Source of the DNA: an uncultured Bacteroidales bacterium
GTDB lineage: Bacteria > Bacteroidota > Bacteroidia > Bacteroidales > UBA932
NCBI GenBank assembly: GCA_900545245.1
Contig: UQYV01000044.1
Coordinates: 1-28,383, forward strand
Length of the DNA: 28,383 nucleotides
Reading direction: 5' to 3'
Shown: positions 8,205 to 17,405 of the stretch, in pieces
Layout of the letters: each line of letters starts with the position of its first letter
Numbering within the stretch: the stretch's first letter is position 1
Notes under the pieces: generated by a model
Told to the model about the DNA's origin: nothing
The model's database searches: none
Seen by the model: the letters and a program-made list of their open reading frames with translations, nothing else
Position numbers and translations under genes: made by a program

Positions 8205-9287
8205 ATGTTTTCATTCAGAACCACACCCCTTCAGGAACAGCTCGACAAGGCACTCGTCGATGGCAAGGTTGGTTGTTTCTGCACCCAGAACTGCTGGGAC
8301 ACGGCAAGCGGCCAGTATATGTATGACATTTTCCGTCAGCGCGGCAACCTTCAGACGGTCTTTTCGCCACGCGACACGGAACTCACCCCACTCACGAACC
8401 ATATCGAGTTCACGCCCGACGAACTTCTCGGACTCAATGCGGTCGTTGTCGAGATACAGGATGTCGGTGTTCGCTATTTCAACTACACGAAGGATGTGAT
8501 GGCCCTGATGGAAGCTCTACGCGACCTCGGCGACAACGCCCCGTCTCTATACATTGTGGATCACGTCAACCCTGCGGGCCGCGTTGTGGAAGGTTCCATG
8601 CCTCAAGGCGACTGTGAGCCGCACACTCCGAAGATACCACATCGCCACGGACTCTCACTCGGCGAACTCGCCCTGCTCTATCACACGGAACTCGGTGCCA
8701 AGTATGCCCTGCACGTGATTTCAGCGAACGCGACAGATTCTACGAAGACTCTTCTCCCATGGGCGATTGCCCCCTGCTCGGACATTCCCGGCATGTTTAC
8801 TTGCGACATGTACAGCGGAGGCGGTCTTTGGAACAATACCAATGTCTCCGCCGGCATAGGCACGGCTCGTCCCTATGAGTACATTGGAGCACCTTTCATC
8901 AAGACGTCCTCCGTCGTGCAGACCGGCATCATCCCGCCCCCGTCAGCCGATGGGGTGATGATGCGTCCGTGCTCGTTCACACCGGCCTGCGGACGCTACG
9001 AAGGAAAGAAATGCTACGGTTATCAGATTATGCTGCAGCCAGGCATTGAATACCATTCGCTCCTTCACACCATCTATCTGATGCGCTATATGCACCAGAC
9101 CTTCCCCGATTTCAAACTCGATTCGACGTTTTCCCTAAAGCTCTCTGACCCTGTCATTCTCTCCTGCATTCATGGTTCTACAGACCCTCTTGAAATGCGT
9201 GAGCACGTCAAGTCAGAAGAGCAGAAATGGATTCGCAAGGCCAAGAAATACCTCCTTTATGACGACCAGCCCTACCGGGTGAAGTAA
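8205..9287 (+). CDS. namZ: NamZ-type exo-beta-N-acetylmuramidase (DUF1343, GH171)
   Basis: Predicted to release MurNAc from the non-reducing ends of peptidoglycan fragments, as shown for NamZ proteins. Conserved blocks are visible in order: a nucleotide-binding-like N-terminal half with VVVEIQDVGVRYFNYT (about residues 85-100); DHVNPAGRVVEG; RHGLSLGELALLYH; the loop WNNTNVSAGIGTARPYEYIGAP; and a C-terminal region with GYQIML. At 360 residues it is slightly shorter than secreted homologues, and it has no signal peptide, so it appears cytoplasmic, which would fit recycling of imported muropeptides. It lies 3 bp downstream of glmM and is probably translated from the same mRNA, linking MurNAc salvage with amino-sugar phosphate metabolism. 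Its stop converges on cyuA with only 13 bp between. Confidence 0.85.
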   Translation: MFSFRTTPLQEQLDKALVDGKVGCFCTQNCWDTASGQYMYDIFRQRGNLQTVFSPRDTELTPLTNHIEFTPDELLGLNAVVVEIQDVGVRYFNYTKDVMALMEALRDLGDNAPSLYIVDHVNPAGRVVEGSMPQGDCEPHTPKIPHRHGLSLGELALLYHTELGAKYALHVISANATDSTKTLLPWAIAPCSDIPGMFTCDMYSGGGLWNNTNVSAGIGTARPYEYIGAPFIKTSSVVQTGIIPPPSADGVMMRPCSFTPACGRYEGKKCYGYQIMLQPGIEYHSLLHTIYLMRYMHQTFPDFKLDSTFSLKLSDPVILSCIHGSTDPLEMREHVKSEEQKWIRKAKKYLLYDDQPYRVK

Positions 9288-9300
9288 TCGGTCTGAATGC

Positions 9301-10632
9301 TCATTTACAGGACATTATGTCCAAAATCATCGTGTCGGTGCTTTGCATTCCGACAGAGCCGATGCGGCCGAGGTTGCGTATGGTCTTCTCGATGTCGTCC
9401 TCGATGATGCCGTCGTTGGAGGATATGCAGATGTCATCGAGGGCGAGGACGGCAGACTGGATAGAGCTTGAGACACCGGAGGCAACCTTCATCGCGCAGC
9501 CTACCTTCGCACCGTCGCAGACCATTCCGGTGATGTTTCCAATCATATTTTTGATGGCGTTGCAGACTTGGGCAAGAGTCCCGTCGTGGAGATAGACCAG
9601 TCCGCAGGCAGAACCGGTGGAGGCAATCACGCAGCCGCACAATGCCGAGAGTTTGCCCAAATAGCCTTTGATGTGTATTGCCACCAGATGGCTCAGCACC
9701 AGGGCTCGGGCGAGTCTTTCGTCGGAGACCTTATAGTGCAGGGCGAAGGCTATAACCGGCATAGTCACGGTGATACCCTGGTTGCCGCTGCCCGAATTGC
9801 TCATCGCGGGGAGTGTGCATCCCGCCATTCTTGCATCTGAGGCCGCAGCCGTGAGCGACATCGCATAGCTGAGGAAATCCTTTCCGAAAACAGGAGTAAA
9901 CCTTGTGTCTGCGATGGTTTTTCCCACCTTCAGCCCGTAGTTGCCCCTGAGACCTTCTTCTGCGAGACGCAAGTTCATATCCTTCGATTCAAGAATAAAG
10001 CGTATGTCGTCGAACGCGACGTTTTTCGCGAATTCATATATTTCCGAAACGGAAAGGTGATAGTCCAGCGTCGTCTTTTCTTCCGCACCGCCAGCGACCT
10101 CCGAAGAACAGGATGCACCATCGAAAATTTGCGCATCATATCCGGTTTCCACAATCCTGTCGTGTGAATCTTCAATGGCAGTAGTCGCGCAGTGCCGTTC
10201 TCCGTCAATTTCGGCGCTTACGGCAGCCTTGACATATAGTTTGTGACCGTTTTCCGGAGCCATCTTAATGGAGATACGTCCCTCTGATACCATCTTCTTT
10301 GCCTTCTCAACGGCAACCGGGCACAGTTCGTTCAGCACTTCAAGTCCATATTCGGATTTTCCGCAAACGGCTCCAAGTGCTGCCGCGATGTGCAGGCCGA
10401 CCATTCCCGTGCCCGGAATTCCGACTCCCATACCATTCTTCAAGATGTTCCCGGAGACTTCCACCTTGATTTCCAGCCTGTCACAGGGGCGCTTTTCAAG
10501 ATTGCTGCAAGAGACCAAAATCTCCGCAGCCTTTGCCGTAGCAAGAGCCACCGCGATTGGTTCAGTGCATCCGAGCGCAGGTTTCACCTCCTTGTGAATC
10601 AGCTCAATAATCTCTTGTTCTCTTGCGGTCAT
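9301..10632 (-). CDS. cyuA: L-cysteine desulfidase, UPF0597 / CyuA (YhaM) family
   Basis: Predicted cytoplasmic iron-sulfur enzyme converting L-cysteine to pyruvate, ammonia and sulfide; the fold is related to the serine dehydratase alpha chain. Family marks: LGCTEP with Cys22 near the N-terminus, a second conserved cysteine stretch CSSEVAGG, SNSGSGNQG in the middle, and GCVIASTGSACG with further cluster-ligand-type cysteines. The length of 443 residues is typical and the gene is intact. It follows the VanZ-amidase fusion by 9 bp and is probably translated from the same transcript. There is no obvious biochemical link between the two, unless cysteine catabolism and wall-peptide breakdown are co-regulated. 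The desulfidase assignment rests on the family, and serine deamination is a known ambiguity of the superfamily. Confidence 0.87.
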   Translation of the reverse strand: MTAREQEIIELIHKEVKPALGCTEPIAVALATAKAAEILVSCSNLEKRPCDRLEIKVEVSGNILKNGMGVGIPGTGMVGLHIAAALGAVCGKSEYGLEVLNELCPVAVEKAKKMVSEGRISIKMAPENGHKLYVKAAVSAEIDGERHCATTAIEDSHDRIVETGYDAQIFDGASCSSEVAGGAEEKTTLDYHLSVSEIYEFAKNVAFDDIRFILESKDMNLRLAEEGLRGNYGLKVGKTIADTRFTPVFGKDFLSYAMSLTAAASDARMAGCTLPAMSNSGSGNQGITVTMPVIAFALHYKVSDERLARALVLSHLVAIHIKGYLGKLSALCGCVIASTGSACGLVYLHDGTLAQVCNAIKNMIGNITGMVCDGAKVGCAMKVASGVSSSIQSAVLALDDICISSNDGIIEDDIEKTIRNLGRIGSVGMQSTDTMILDIMSCK

Positions 10633-10641
10633 AATCGAATT

Positions 10642-13600
10642 TTATTTTTTTAGATAGTCCAGGCAATACTCAAAGACATGCTCTATTTCTTTTTCCTCCT
10701 TCACCGCTTCAATCGGAAATCCGATGCAAATGCATTTGTATGTTCCGCTGTCAAAGGCAGTTCCTGCCGATATTCCGGTGTCTTTGTAGCGGATTACGGT
10801 TTTCCCGCGATTGTCCGAAGGTACGATTCCGTCAGGGTTTTCGACACTGTAGCAGTCCGGGTTGAGACTGTTGTGGAAACTTCCGGTGCTGTTGCGCTGT
10901 CCCGGCGCCACCCATCTGTACTCTCCACTCCGGCTTGCGTGGGAGTTCATAGCCTTGTAGCCAAGCACTTCCGCAGCGAATGTGGCTGCCTTTTTCCTGT
11001 AGGCGAGTTCCTCCTCCTTGTCGTCGGAAAGAAGGTCGCTATAGATGCTTTCACTGATGTCTGTGCCGATATTCGCTCCCGAAACAATCAGAGAGCCTCC
11101 TGCAAGGGCGTATTCCCTCAGAGCCTCCTGCAACTGCTCCGGAAAGACGGCAAATTGGGAACTGACTTTTCCCGTTCCTCGTGGTGTCGTTGCCTGTTTT
11201 CCGCAGATAAGGTCGAGAATAGGGTAGTCTGTGGCCAATTTAGGGACATTCTCCGAAATTGTTTTTCCCTCTGAGTTCACTCTTTCAAAAGCCTCCGCGC
11301 TCATAGACACGAATCCGTATCCGAGCTTCATAAGTGCCTTTCCATGCCGGGCAGGGTAGTCAAACGTATTGCCGGCGAGGACCGATGCAGCCATGTCAGT
11401 GTAGGATGCCCCGAATCCCGGCGCATCGTCATCCTTCCATTCCAAGCCTTTCCTGAATTGGTAGGTCTCGCCTATGTAGTTGATTCTCTGCATATAGCCT
11501 ACTCCGCCTCCGTTTCTGTTGTCAAAGCCGGCATATTCCGAAGTGTCGAAATATGAAGGAGCGGCAACTCTTGTGAAGTTGTTGACTATAAGTATGTTGT
11601 CTGATGTCTTTCGCTCTGGCAGGCCGACTGAAAGAATCTCAGAGGGGAATGACTTGCCGCCGTCGTTGTAGGCGCTTACACAAAAGCTGTAGATGTGTCC
11701 CTTCTCCAATTTTACGGAACATGAAACCCGTCCGTCTTCCGCAGTCTTAAAAGACTTTAGTTGTATTCCCGCGTCAAATGCGCCGTCGTCCGTACGTTTG
11801 GAAAGAATGTATCCCTTTGGGCTTGCCGTGGGTTCGAGCCGGTCTTCTGTCGGAAGCCAGCTGAGAGTCACCGAATATTCTTTGTCGCCGACGGCATCGA
11901 GTTCTGTGGCGAAAGAGCGCACCGGGAGCGGCTGTACGGCGTACGGACACCCATAGCGGTTACTGAGATATTTCAGCATGCCCTTGTAGACGGAACGCGA
12001 GACCAAAAAACGGAAAGAAGGGTCGAGTCCGAACTTCATGTCGTTGAAGTTTTGGTGGGAGAGAAGTTCGAGAATCATTGCCGGTGAAGTCGGTGTTCTG
12101 GACTCGAGGTAGGAGCGATCCTTTGTTCCGCGTCTTGTCCAGTCCGGGTCGTAGGTGGCGCGTATGTCGGCGACAATTTGCGACTGCACTATGTCTGCAT
12201 ATTCCCGGCTTGTGAGTCTTCTTTCCCCGGAGGGGAGTTCGGTCTTTCCTTCGGAAGCGGAGGTGTAAATGGTGAGAGTGCCCACCGTCGTGTCTCTGGC
12301 CGCGATTCCGGCATCGGTGTGGAAGGCGAAGGAAAGGTCAATCGGGATGCCGAGCCCGTCTGCCTTCCTGTTCATCCGCGAGCCGCCGCTGATCCAGTCG
12401 ACCCAAGTTCCGCGGCACATATAGTCGTCCCCGTAGTCGTTATTGCCCTCGTTTTGGCTCCATACCATTTCCGGCGCCCCATACCATTGGAGGCTGTACC
12501 GCGCACCCTCGGCATAGCGCGGCATTCCGGAGACTTCTGTCTTGTCTTCCAGACGCATTGTCTCCGCCCCCTGTTTCTGTGGCCTTTGTATGACGGACTT
12601 TCCGCGTGCGATGTTGCCCATTCCACCTCCGAAGCGTACTGCATCGGCGCAGATGACCTCTTTGCTCCCGGCTGCACTTCCGTCAAGAATCACACATCCG
12701 TCCTTTCCCTTATCGAAGGGGAAAGTCCCGAGATAAATCCATGTTCCTCCACCAATCCGCTGATTGATAAGGAATTCTGTCGTGCCTCCGCTGTGCATAA
12801 TGGTGTAGCGAGCCGATTCAGTGCTCTCCGGCAGACTCCGGTAGGCGACATAGACTGCATACTCACCTTTTTCTTTAATGTGTGGTCTCCATACGGCTTT
12901 CGGAGCCACGCCGCTTCTGGACTTGCGGCCGCATTCTGCGCAAATAAATGTCCCGGCAAGGAACGGGTTGGAATTGTCCGAAATGATCTCGTGCGTGTCC
13001 GCAAACCCAGGCCCGTTCATTTTCCAGTCGCCTTCAGCACGAAAGTCTCCGCTGCCCCTGGATGTCTCCGCAATGTCGTTGTCGATGATGTATTCGTCAG
13101 CATTGAGGTCTCTTTCGCGAGGGAGCATCACATACGCTCCGGCGTTCTCCAGCATAGGGACGAGAAATGGCAGCACGAAACTCTGCGTGAACATGTCTTC
13201 CACTGTCTGGAAGAGACACGCCCGCTGCCATTCCCAACGGTCGAGCGACTGCTCATAGTAGTAGCCGTGACTTTGCCACAGCGCTATGTTTCTGTGTTCC
13301 AGACCCTTGCTGAATTTTATTGATGACGCGCGGCGCACAATGTCCTTTTCTCTCGCGGCCGGGTCAACGACCCTGTTGAGACTTTTTGTCGGGAAGCCTC
13401 CGTAAGTGAGCTGTGGCGTCACGAACTCTTTCAACGGGCTGCGCTTAGAGAAAACTTCTCCTATGCTCCAGTTGGAATACTTTTTCGGGAAACAGCTCTT
13501 CATCTCCTTGCGGAACCATTCCACGTCCTCCTCATGCCAGGGATAGTCGCCGAGCGATTGGTCGAAATAGAAATCGAGCTTCTTTCCCCTCTTGAGAACT

Positions 13601-14190
13601 TTACGTATGCTCAGCTTGTCTCCGCTGACGCCGGTCCTTTTCTTCAGGTGTACGGTGAGAGTATCGCAGCAGCGGCTGAACTCGTCGCGGCTCTGGGCCG
13701 AAAGTTCGGGTGACATACAGGCCGAAAGGCTAAAAGCCATGAGGATACAGAAAATCATCAGCGACTTATTCTCTCCGTCGCCATGTTTCCTCTCATGCCG
13801 GAGCATCAGAAACTTCACGGCGAGCACGCCTATCATCCCGACAGCCGCGCCTGCAATCCCGGCAACTGCATCCCACAAATCCTCGCCCCGGTATCCGGTC
13901 TGTCCCTGTATCAGCTCAATCATCGAAGCCACAGCCACCGCCACAACAACCATCCGAGCCGAAAATACCAAAGTCTTTCTCATCTCCCACTCCGGCGAAG
14001 CAAAAGCGAGATAAATCAAAGGCACAAACGGCAGGAACATCAGAAAATGCACATCCTTGTCCGTAAGATGCAGCAACTGAGACTGCTCCTGAATGAACTC
14101 CGGGTCAAATTTCGCAAAACAAAGCACCCCCACCGCCACAGCGTAAAGCAGGACGACAATTTTAAAAACAATATGTAATTTCCCTCTCAT
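10642..14190 (-). CDS. VanZ-like membrane domain fused to periplasmic N-acetylmuramoyl-L-alanine amidase with golvesin-type and FN3-like domains
   Basis: Very large (1182 residues) predicted cell-wall hydrolase. Residues 1-130 are a VanZ-like four-helix membrane domain (TM1 VVLLYAVAVGVLCFAK; later GEDLWDAVAGIAGAAVG). A basic loop RHERKHGD follows, then a fifth hydrophobic segment (about 143-162, MIFCILMAFSLSAC) that looks like a secretion or lipoprotein signal. The rest should be periplasmic: an amidase-like domain with WQSHG (His about 307) and HTDAG (His about 624) as likely zinc ligands and ELLSHQN (Glu about 708) as likely catalytic base. A golvesin/xanthan-lyase-like beta domain is inserted at about 400-510. 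An FN3-like domain (about 770-870) and a flavodoxin-like C-terminal domain follow. In other Bacteroidetes I know the two halves as separate proteins. An internal ATG at the fifth segment could start a separate amidase. The reading frame through the junction is continuous. Confidence 0.72.
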   Translation of the reverse strand: MRGKLHIVFKIVVLLYAVAVGVLCFAKFDPEFIQEQSQLLHLTDKDVHFLMFLPFVPLIYLAFASPEWEMRKTLVFSARMVVVAVAVASMIELIQGQTGYRGEDLWDAVAGIAGAAVGMIGVLAVKFLMLRHERKHGDGENKSLMIFCILMAFSLSACMSPELSAQSRDEFSRCCDTLTVHLKKRTGVSGDKLSIRKVLKRGKKLDFYFDQSLGDYPWHEEDVEWFRKEMKSCFPKKYSNWSIGEVFSKRSPLKEFVTPQLTYGGFPTKSLNRVVDPAAREKDIVRRASSIKFSKGLEHRNIALWQSHGYYYEQSLDRWEWQRACLFQTVEDMFTQSFVLPFLVPMLENAGAYVMLPRERDLNADEYIIDNDIAETSRGSGDFRAEGDWKMNGPGFADTHEIISDNSNPFLAGTFICAECGRKSRSGVAPKAVWRPHIKEKGEYAVYVAYRSLPESTESARYTIMHSGGTTEFLINQRIGGGTWIYLGTFPFDKGKDGCVILDGSAAGSKEVICADAVRFGGGMGNIARGKSVIQRPQKQGAETMRLEDKTEVSGMPRYAEGARYSLQWYGAPEMVWSQNEGNNDYGDDYMCRGTWVDWISGGSRMNRKADGLGIPIDLSFAFHTDAGIAARDTTVGTLTIYTSASEGKTELPSGERRLTSREYADIVQSQIVADIRATYDPDWTRRGTKDRSYLESRTPTSPAMILELLSHQNFNDMKFGLDPSFRFLVSRSVYKGMLKYLSNRYGCPYAVQPLPVRSFATELDAVGDKEYSVTLSWLPTEDRLEPTASPKGYILSKRTDDGAFDAGIQLKSFKTAEDGRVSCSVKLEKGHIYSFCVSAYNDGGKSFPSEILSVGLPERKTSDNILIVNNFTRVAAPSYFDTSEYAGFDNRNGGGVGYMQRINYIGETYQFRKGLEWKDDDAPGFGASYTDMAASVLAGNTFDYPARHGKALMKLGYGFVSMSAEAFERVNSEGKTISENVPKLATDYPILDLICGKQATTPRGTGKVSSQFAVFPEQLQEALREYALAGGSLIVSGANIGTDISESIYSDLLSDDKEEELAYRKKAATFAAEVLGYKAMNSHASRSGEYRWVAPGQRNSTGSFHNSLNPDCYSVENPDGIVPSDNRGKTVIRYKDTGISAGTAFDSGTYKCICIGFPIEAVKEEKEIEHVFEYCLDYLKK

Positions 14191-14194
14191 TCCT

Positions 14195-14359
14195 GAAATT
14201 TCGAATGCAACGAAGCAATCAAGACCCCATCTTGGACTGTGAGTCGCAGAAGTGGTGTGAGTGCAAGGCGCAGGCGAATTTCAACCCGGAGCAACCTGTC
14301 GGTTGTGAGGATTTGAAATCCGAATGCAACGCGGCAATCACGCCGCTTCTGCGGCTCAC
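14195..14359. repeat. Large imperfect hairpin (REP-like) in the gap upstream of the VanZ-amidase gene
   Basis: The 165-bp gap is almost wholly structured. GTGAGTCGCAGAAGTGGTGTGA-type sequence at 14239-14260 pairs over 22 positions with 14338-14359; the three non-Watson-Crick positions are all U-G wobbles if the plus strand is transcribed. Inside lie ATTTCAA (14278-14284) with TTGAAAT (14313-14319), and a CAACC-TGTC-GGTTG hairpin (14292-14305). A direct repeat of about 26 bp (14195-14221 and 14315-14340, core CGAATGCAACG) overlaps it. The right arm covers the ABC transporter's stop codon. It could be a dispersed palindrome or a transcription attenuator; there is no T-tract. Confidence 0.55.
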
Positions 14360-16188
14360 AACTGTTGCATATCGTTCAGCTTCTTATAATAACCATTCAA
14401 CTTAATCAACTCCTCATGCCGTCCCCGCTCCACAATCCGTCCGTCCTGCATCACGCAAATCTCATCCGCATTCTTAATCGTCGACAACCTATGCGCAATT
14501 GCAATCGTAGTGCGTGAACTCATAAGCCTGTCGAGAGCCTCCTGAACCAGTTTCTCGGACTCAGTGTCAAGCGCCGAAGTCGCCTCGTCCAAAATCAGAA
14601 TCGGCGGGTTCTTGAGAATAGCGCGCGCAATGCTGATTCGCTGTCTCTGACCACCGGAAAGCATCCTTCCGCCATCACCGATGTTCGTCTCGTAGCCTTT
14701 CTCCTTCTCCATAATAAAGTCGTGGGCATTGGCAATCTTCGCCGCCGCAACCACCTGCTCCATCGTGGCGTTCTCCACTCCGAAGGCTATGTTGTTAAAA
14801 ATCGTATCGTTGAAAAGAATCGCCTCCTGGTTCACGTTTCCGATGAGGCTGCGCAGTCCGTGGATGGAAAGATTGCGAATGTCCACCCCGTCAATCGAAA
14901 TGGAGCCGCTCTCCACATCGTGATACCTCGGAATAAGATCCACCAAAGTAGATTTTCCCGACCCGGACTGTCCCACGAGCGCAATGGTCTTGCCCTTAGG
15001 AATTGTAACATTGATGTCCTCAAGCACTTCCTTCTCTCCGTTGTAGGAGAAGAACACGTTCTTCACTTCAATCTTGTCGTTGAATCCAGTCACCTGCACC
15101 GGAGCCGCGATTTCCTTAATATTATTCTCCGCCTTGAGAATCTTGTCCACCCTCTCCATTGAAGCGAGTCCGCGAGGTATGTTGTAGCTTGCCCTTGAGA
15201 GATCCTTGATAGGCTGAAGTACGCTGTAGAGAATGACCATGTAGAAGATGAACGTCGGTGCGTCAAATGCGTCGTTCCCGTTGAGAATCAGCGTCCCTCC
15301 GAACCAGAGCACGATCATGATCATGATGGTGCCGAGAAATTCGCTGACCGGATGCGCTGAAGCTTGTCTGATGGCGACCTTGTTCACAAGACGTTTGTGT
15401 TCGTCAGCCGTCCTGCGGAACCGCCGCTTCATCTTCTCCTCGGCATTGAACGCCTTGATAATGCGCAGTCCGCTCAAAGTCTCCTCCACCTGCGACATGG
15501 TGTCGCTCCATTTGTCCTGAGCTTCCAGTGAGTCCCTTTTCAGCCTCTTTCCGAGCGCTCCCATTCCCCATGCCATTGCAGGCACAACTAAAAGCGTGAA
15601 AAGGGTCAGCTGCCAACTGGTGAAAAGCAGGGTTCCGAAATAGAACAGAATCAAAATCGGATTCTTGATGAGCATATCCAGCGAACTGGTGATGGAATTC
15701 TCTACCTCGTTCACGTCGCCACTCATCCTCGCGATGATGTCACCCTTCCTTTCCTGCGAAAAAAAGCCGAGCGGCAGCGAGAGCACCTTGTTGTAGACCT
15801 GCACCCTGATATCACGCACGATGCCGGTTCTCATCGGTATCATCACAGCCGACGATCCGAAGTAGCACCCTGTCTTGAGTGCAGTCATCACTCCGAGGAA
15901 AAGTCCCAGCAGAAGCAGCGTCATCGAAGGCCCGAAGGTCGTGATGAGCGAAGACATATAATAATATATGTTATTGAGCAGCATTTCCTTAAACGAAGCG
16001 CCGCTGTCCCATGGAATGAATGTGTAGACCTCGCTCTCGAGGTTGAAGATCATCTTCAGAATCGGGATTATCAGCGTGAACGAGAATATGTTGAACACCG
16101 CCGAGAGTATGTTTAAAATCACCGAGCCTGCAAGATACTGTTTGTACGGCCCTACGAATCGACGTATAACCTGTAAAAATTCCTTCAT
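14356..16188 (-). CDS. ABC exporter, fused permease-ATPase half-transporter (MsbA/lipid-exporter type)
   Basis: Inner-membrane ATP-driven exporter that works as a homodimer. The N-terminal half (residues about 15-330) has six predicted transmembrane helices, beginning with YLAGSVILNILSAVFNIFSF. The C-terminal ATPase carries Walker A GQSGSGKST (about residue 406), Q-loop NVNQEAILFND, signature LSGGQRQR, Walker B ILILDEATSALD and the switch His in IAIAHRL. The length of 610 residues is normal for MsbA-like proteins. Close Bacteroidetes relatives are annotated as lipid A or multidrug exporters; the substrate cannot be decided here. It is expressed from its own promoter and read toward the amidase gene, 165 bp away across a large hairpin, so any read-through may be attenuated. 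Confidence 0.92.
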   Translation of the reverse strand: MKEFLQVIRRFVGPYKQYLAGSVILNILSAVFNIFSFTLIIPILKMIFNLESEVYTFIPWDSGASFKEMLLNNIYYYMSSLITTFGPSMTLLLLGLFLGVMTALKTGCYFGSSAVMIPMRTGIVRDIRVQVYNKVLSLPLGFFSQERKGDIIARMSGDVNEVENSITSSLDMLIKNPILILFYFGTLLFTSWQLTLFTLLVVPAMAWGMGALGKRLKRDSLEAQDKWSDTMSQVEETLSGLRIIKAFNAEEKMKRRFRRTADEHKRLVNKVAIRQASAHPVSEFLGTIMIMIVLWFGGTLILNGNDAFDAPTFIFYMVILYSVLQPIKDLSRASYNIPRGLASMERVDKILKAENNIKEIAAPVQVTGFNDKIEVKNVFFSYNGEKEVLEDINVTIPKGKTIALVGQSGSGKSTLVDLIPRYHDVESGSISIDGVDIRNLSIHGLRSLIGNVNQEAILFNDTIFNNIAFGVENATMEQVVAAAKIANAHDFIMEKEKGYETNIGDGGRMLSGGQRQRISIARAILKNPPILILDEATSALDTESEKLVQEALDRLMSSRTTIAIAHRLSTIKNADEICVMQDGRIVERGRHEELIKLNGYYKKLNDMQQL

Positions 16189-16281
16189 CTATCGAATTTG
16201 TGTATATATGTTTCTATTTCCACCATCGGGACCATCCCGTCGAATCCCAAAATCCGCAGGCATATAATCCCGAAAAACTCA

Positions 16282-16289
16282 CAAAGATA
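16282..16289 (-). promoter_or_regulatory. -7 box of the ABC exporter promoter
   Basis: On the minus strand TATCTTTG is a perfect Bacteroidetes -7 box, giving a leader of roughly 90 nt before ATG 16188. The -33 region is A/T-rich but has no clear TTTG. The leader contains a small hairpin CGGGA-CCA-TCCCG (16227-16239). The rest of the 138-bp gap is A/T-rich and includes CCCAAT/ATTGGG just after the lipoprotein stop, a weak terminator candidate for the upstream lipoprotein genes. Confidence 0.5.
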
Positions 16290-16326
16290 CACAAATTTCC
16301 CAATATATATTTTGAAAAATTGGGGC

Positions 16327-17346
16327 CTAGTTGTCGGCTTGAGTCACTATTTTCCATCCTTGCGGAATGCCGAGTGCGCCAGTAACATTCCAAGTCGCAT
16401 CCTTGCTTTTGACAAATGTTCCGGAAGCCGCCACACCATTGAGCCAGTCTCTTGTTGTGTCTTCTGACGGCTCGGTTGTGAACAACGCTTTGACATATCG
16501 GAGCTTACTACAACCATTGAACATAAGAACATAGCAATGATCCACAAGTTCTTTTGCCGGAAGTTCAGGTGCCGATGTGAGATTTATGCATCCTTGGAAC
16601 ATTTTTGTGTAACAGCGGTCTGCCAGGGTCGTCGCGGGGAGCTTAGGTGCAGATGTAAGCCTTGTGCATCCGTTAAACATTTCAAAGTAGCAGTAATCTT
16701 TCAGTTCAGTAGCAGGAAGTTCCGGTGCGGATGTAAGATGTGTACATCCGTCGAACATAGACATATAGCAGCCAAGAACCATACTTGTAGCCGGGAGCTT
16801 AGGCGCGGATTTCAGAGAGGAACATCCTTTGAACATATCCTCATAACAATATATTCTCAATGTTGTTTCAGGGAGCTCCGGTGCAGATAGCAGGCTTGTG
16901 CATCCTTCAAATAAAGCTTTAAATGCAAATCCCTGAAGTGGAGTAGAGCAATCCTTGTCTAACAATGACATAATATTTCCTTGTGCACTGATGGGACCGG
17001 AAATCTCAAAACGATAGTAATTACTGTTATTTTTACTGAAGTTATAGTTTTTCTTCCCGGCTCTGAACAGTAAAAACGTACCGTCAGCCAAAGCAATCTT
17101 TTCTCCTATGATATATGGCTTCCACTGGGACTCATCAGTACTATATTCCAATGAGATTTCATACGGAGTCCCCACTCTTGTGAGACATACAGTGGATTCT
17201 CCGGAAGAAATGAACGTCAGACCTTTATAGTTTACCGTAGGGACAGGGGCATGGGGAGTCTCCGGCTTGTTGGAAGCATCCTTATTACAAGCAGAAAACC
17301 CAGCAAGCATAACGAAAGCGACAATAAGATAGAATACCTTTTTCAT
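16327..17346 (-). CDS. BspA-like repeat lipoprotein, paralogue A (5 repeat units)
   Basis: Predicted surface or outer-membrane lipoprotein of unknown role. It has a type II signal peptide with Cys in GFSAC. A linker leads into a conserved N-terminal beta-rich domain (YKGLTFISSG, SLEYSTDESQWKPY, LLFRAG, FEISGP). Then come five 26-residue leucine-rich-type units of pattern C-T-S-L-x-S-A-P-E-L-P-A-x-x-L-x3-C-Y-x2-M-F-x-G, and a conserved cap (ALFTTEPSE, WLNGVAASGTF, GIPQGWKI). Similar units occur in BspA-like adhesins and in phage-associated Bacteroides proteins. The start is set at ATG 17346, nine bases inside a TTG-initiated extension, because all four paralogues share MKK there. It is the last gene of a three-gene array and lies 59 bp after paralogue B. 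Confidence 0.8.
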   Translation of the reverse strand: MKKVFYLIVAFVMLAGFSACNKDASNKPETPHAPVPTVNYKGLTFISSGESTVCLTRVGTPYEISLEYSTDESQWKPYIIGEKIALADGTFLLFRAGKKNYNFSKNNSNYYRFEISGPISAQGNIMSLLDKDCSTPLQGFAFKALFEGCTSLLSAPELPETTLRIYCYEDMFKGCSSLKSAPKLPATSMVLGCYMSMFDGCTHLTSAPELPATELKDYCYFEMFNGCTRLTSAPKLPATTLADRCYTKMFQGCINLTSAPELPAKELVDHCYVLMFNGCSKLRYVKALFTTEPSEDTTRDWLNGVAASGTFVKSKDATWNVTGALGIPQGWKIVTQADN

Positions 17347-17405
17347 ATTTATCAATACTCTTTAAGTGAAAAAACAAAACTGCTTGTATCGCGATAAATG
17401 ACAGC

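Noticed and set aside
12178..13323. 381-codon plus-strand frame opposite the amidase fusion
   Set aside because: Residue make-up is that of an antisense shadow; the minus-strand protein is coherent across the whole stretch.
14239..14359. Integron attC-like site
   Set aside because: No core GTTRRRY sites, no integrase nearby, and the pairing pattern is continuous rather than attC-like.
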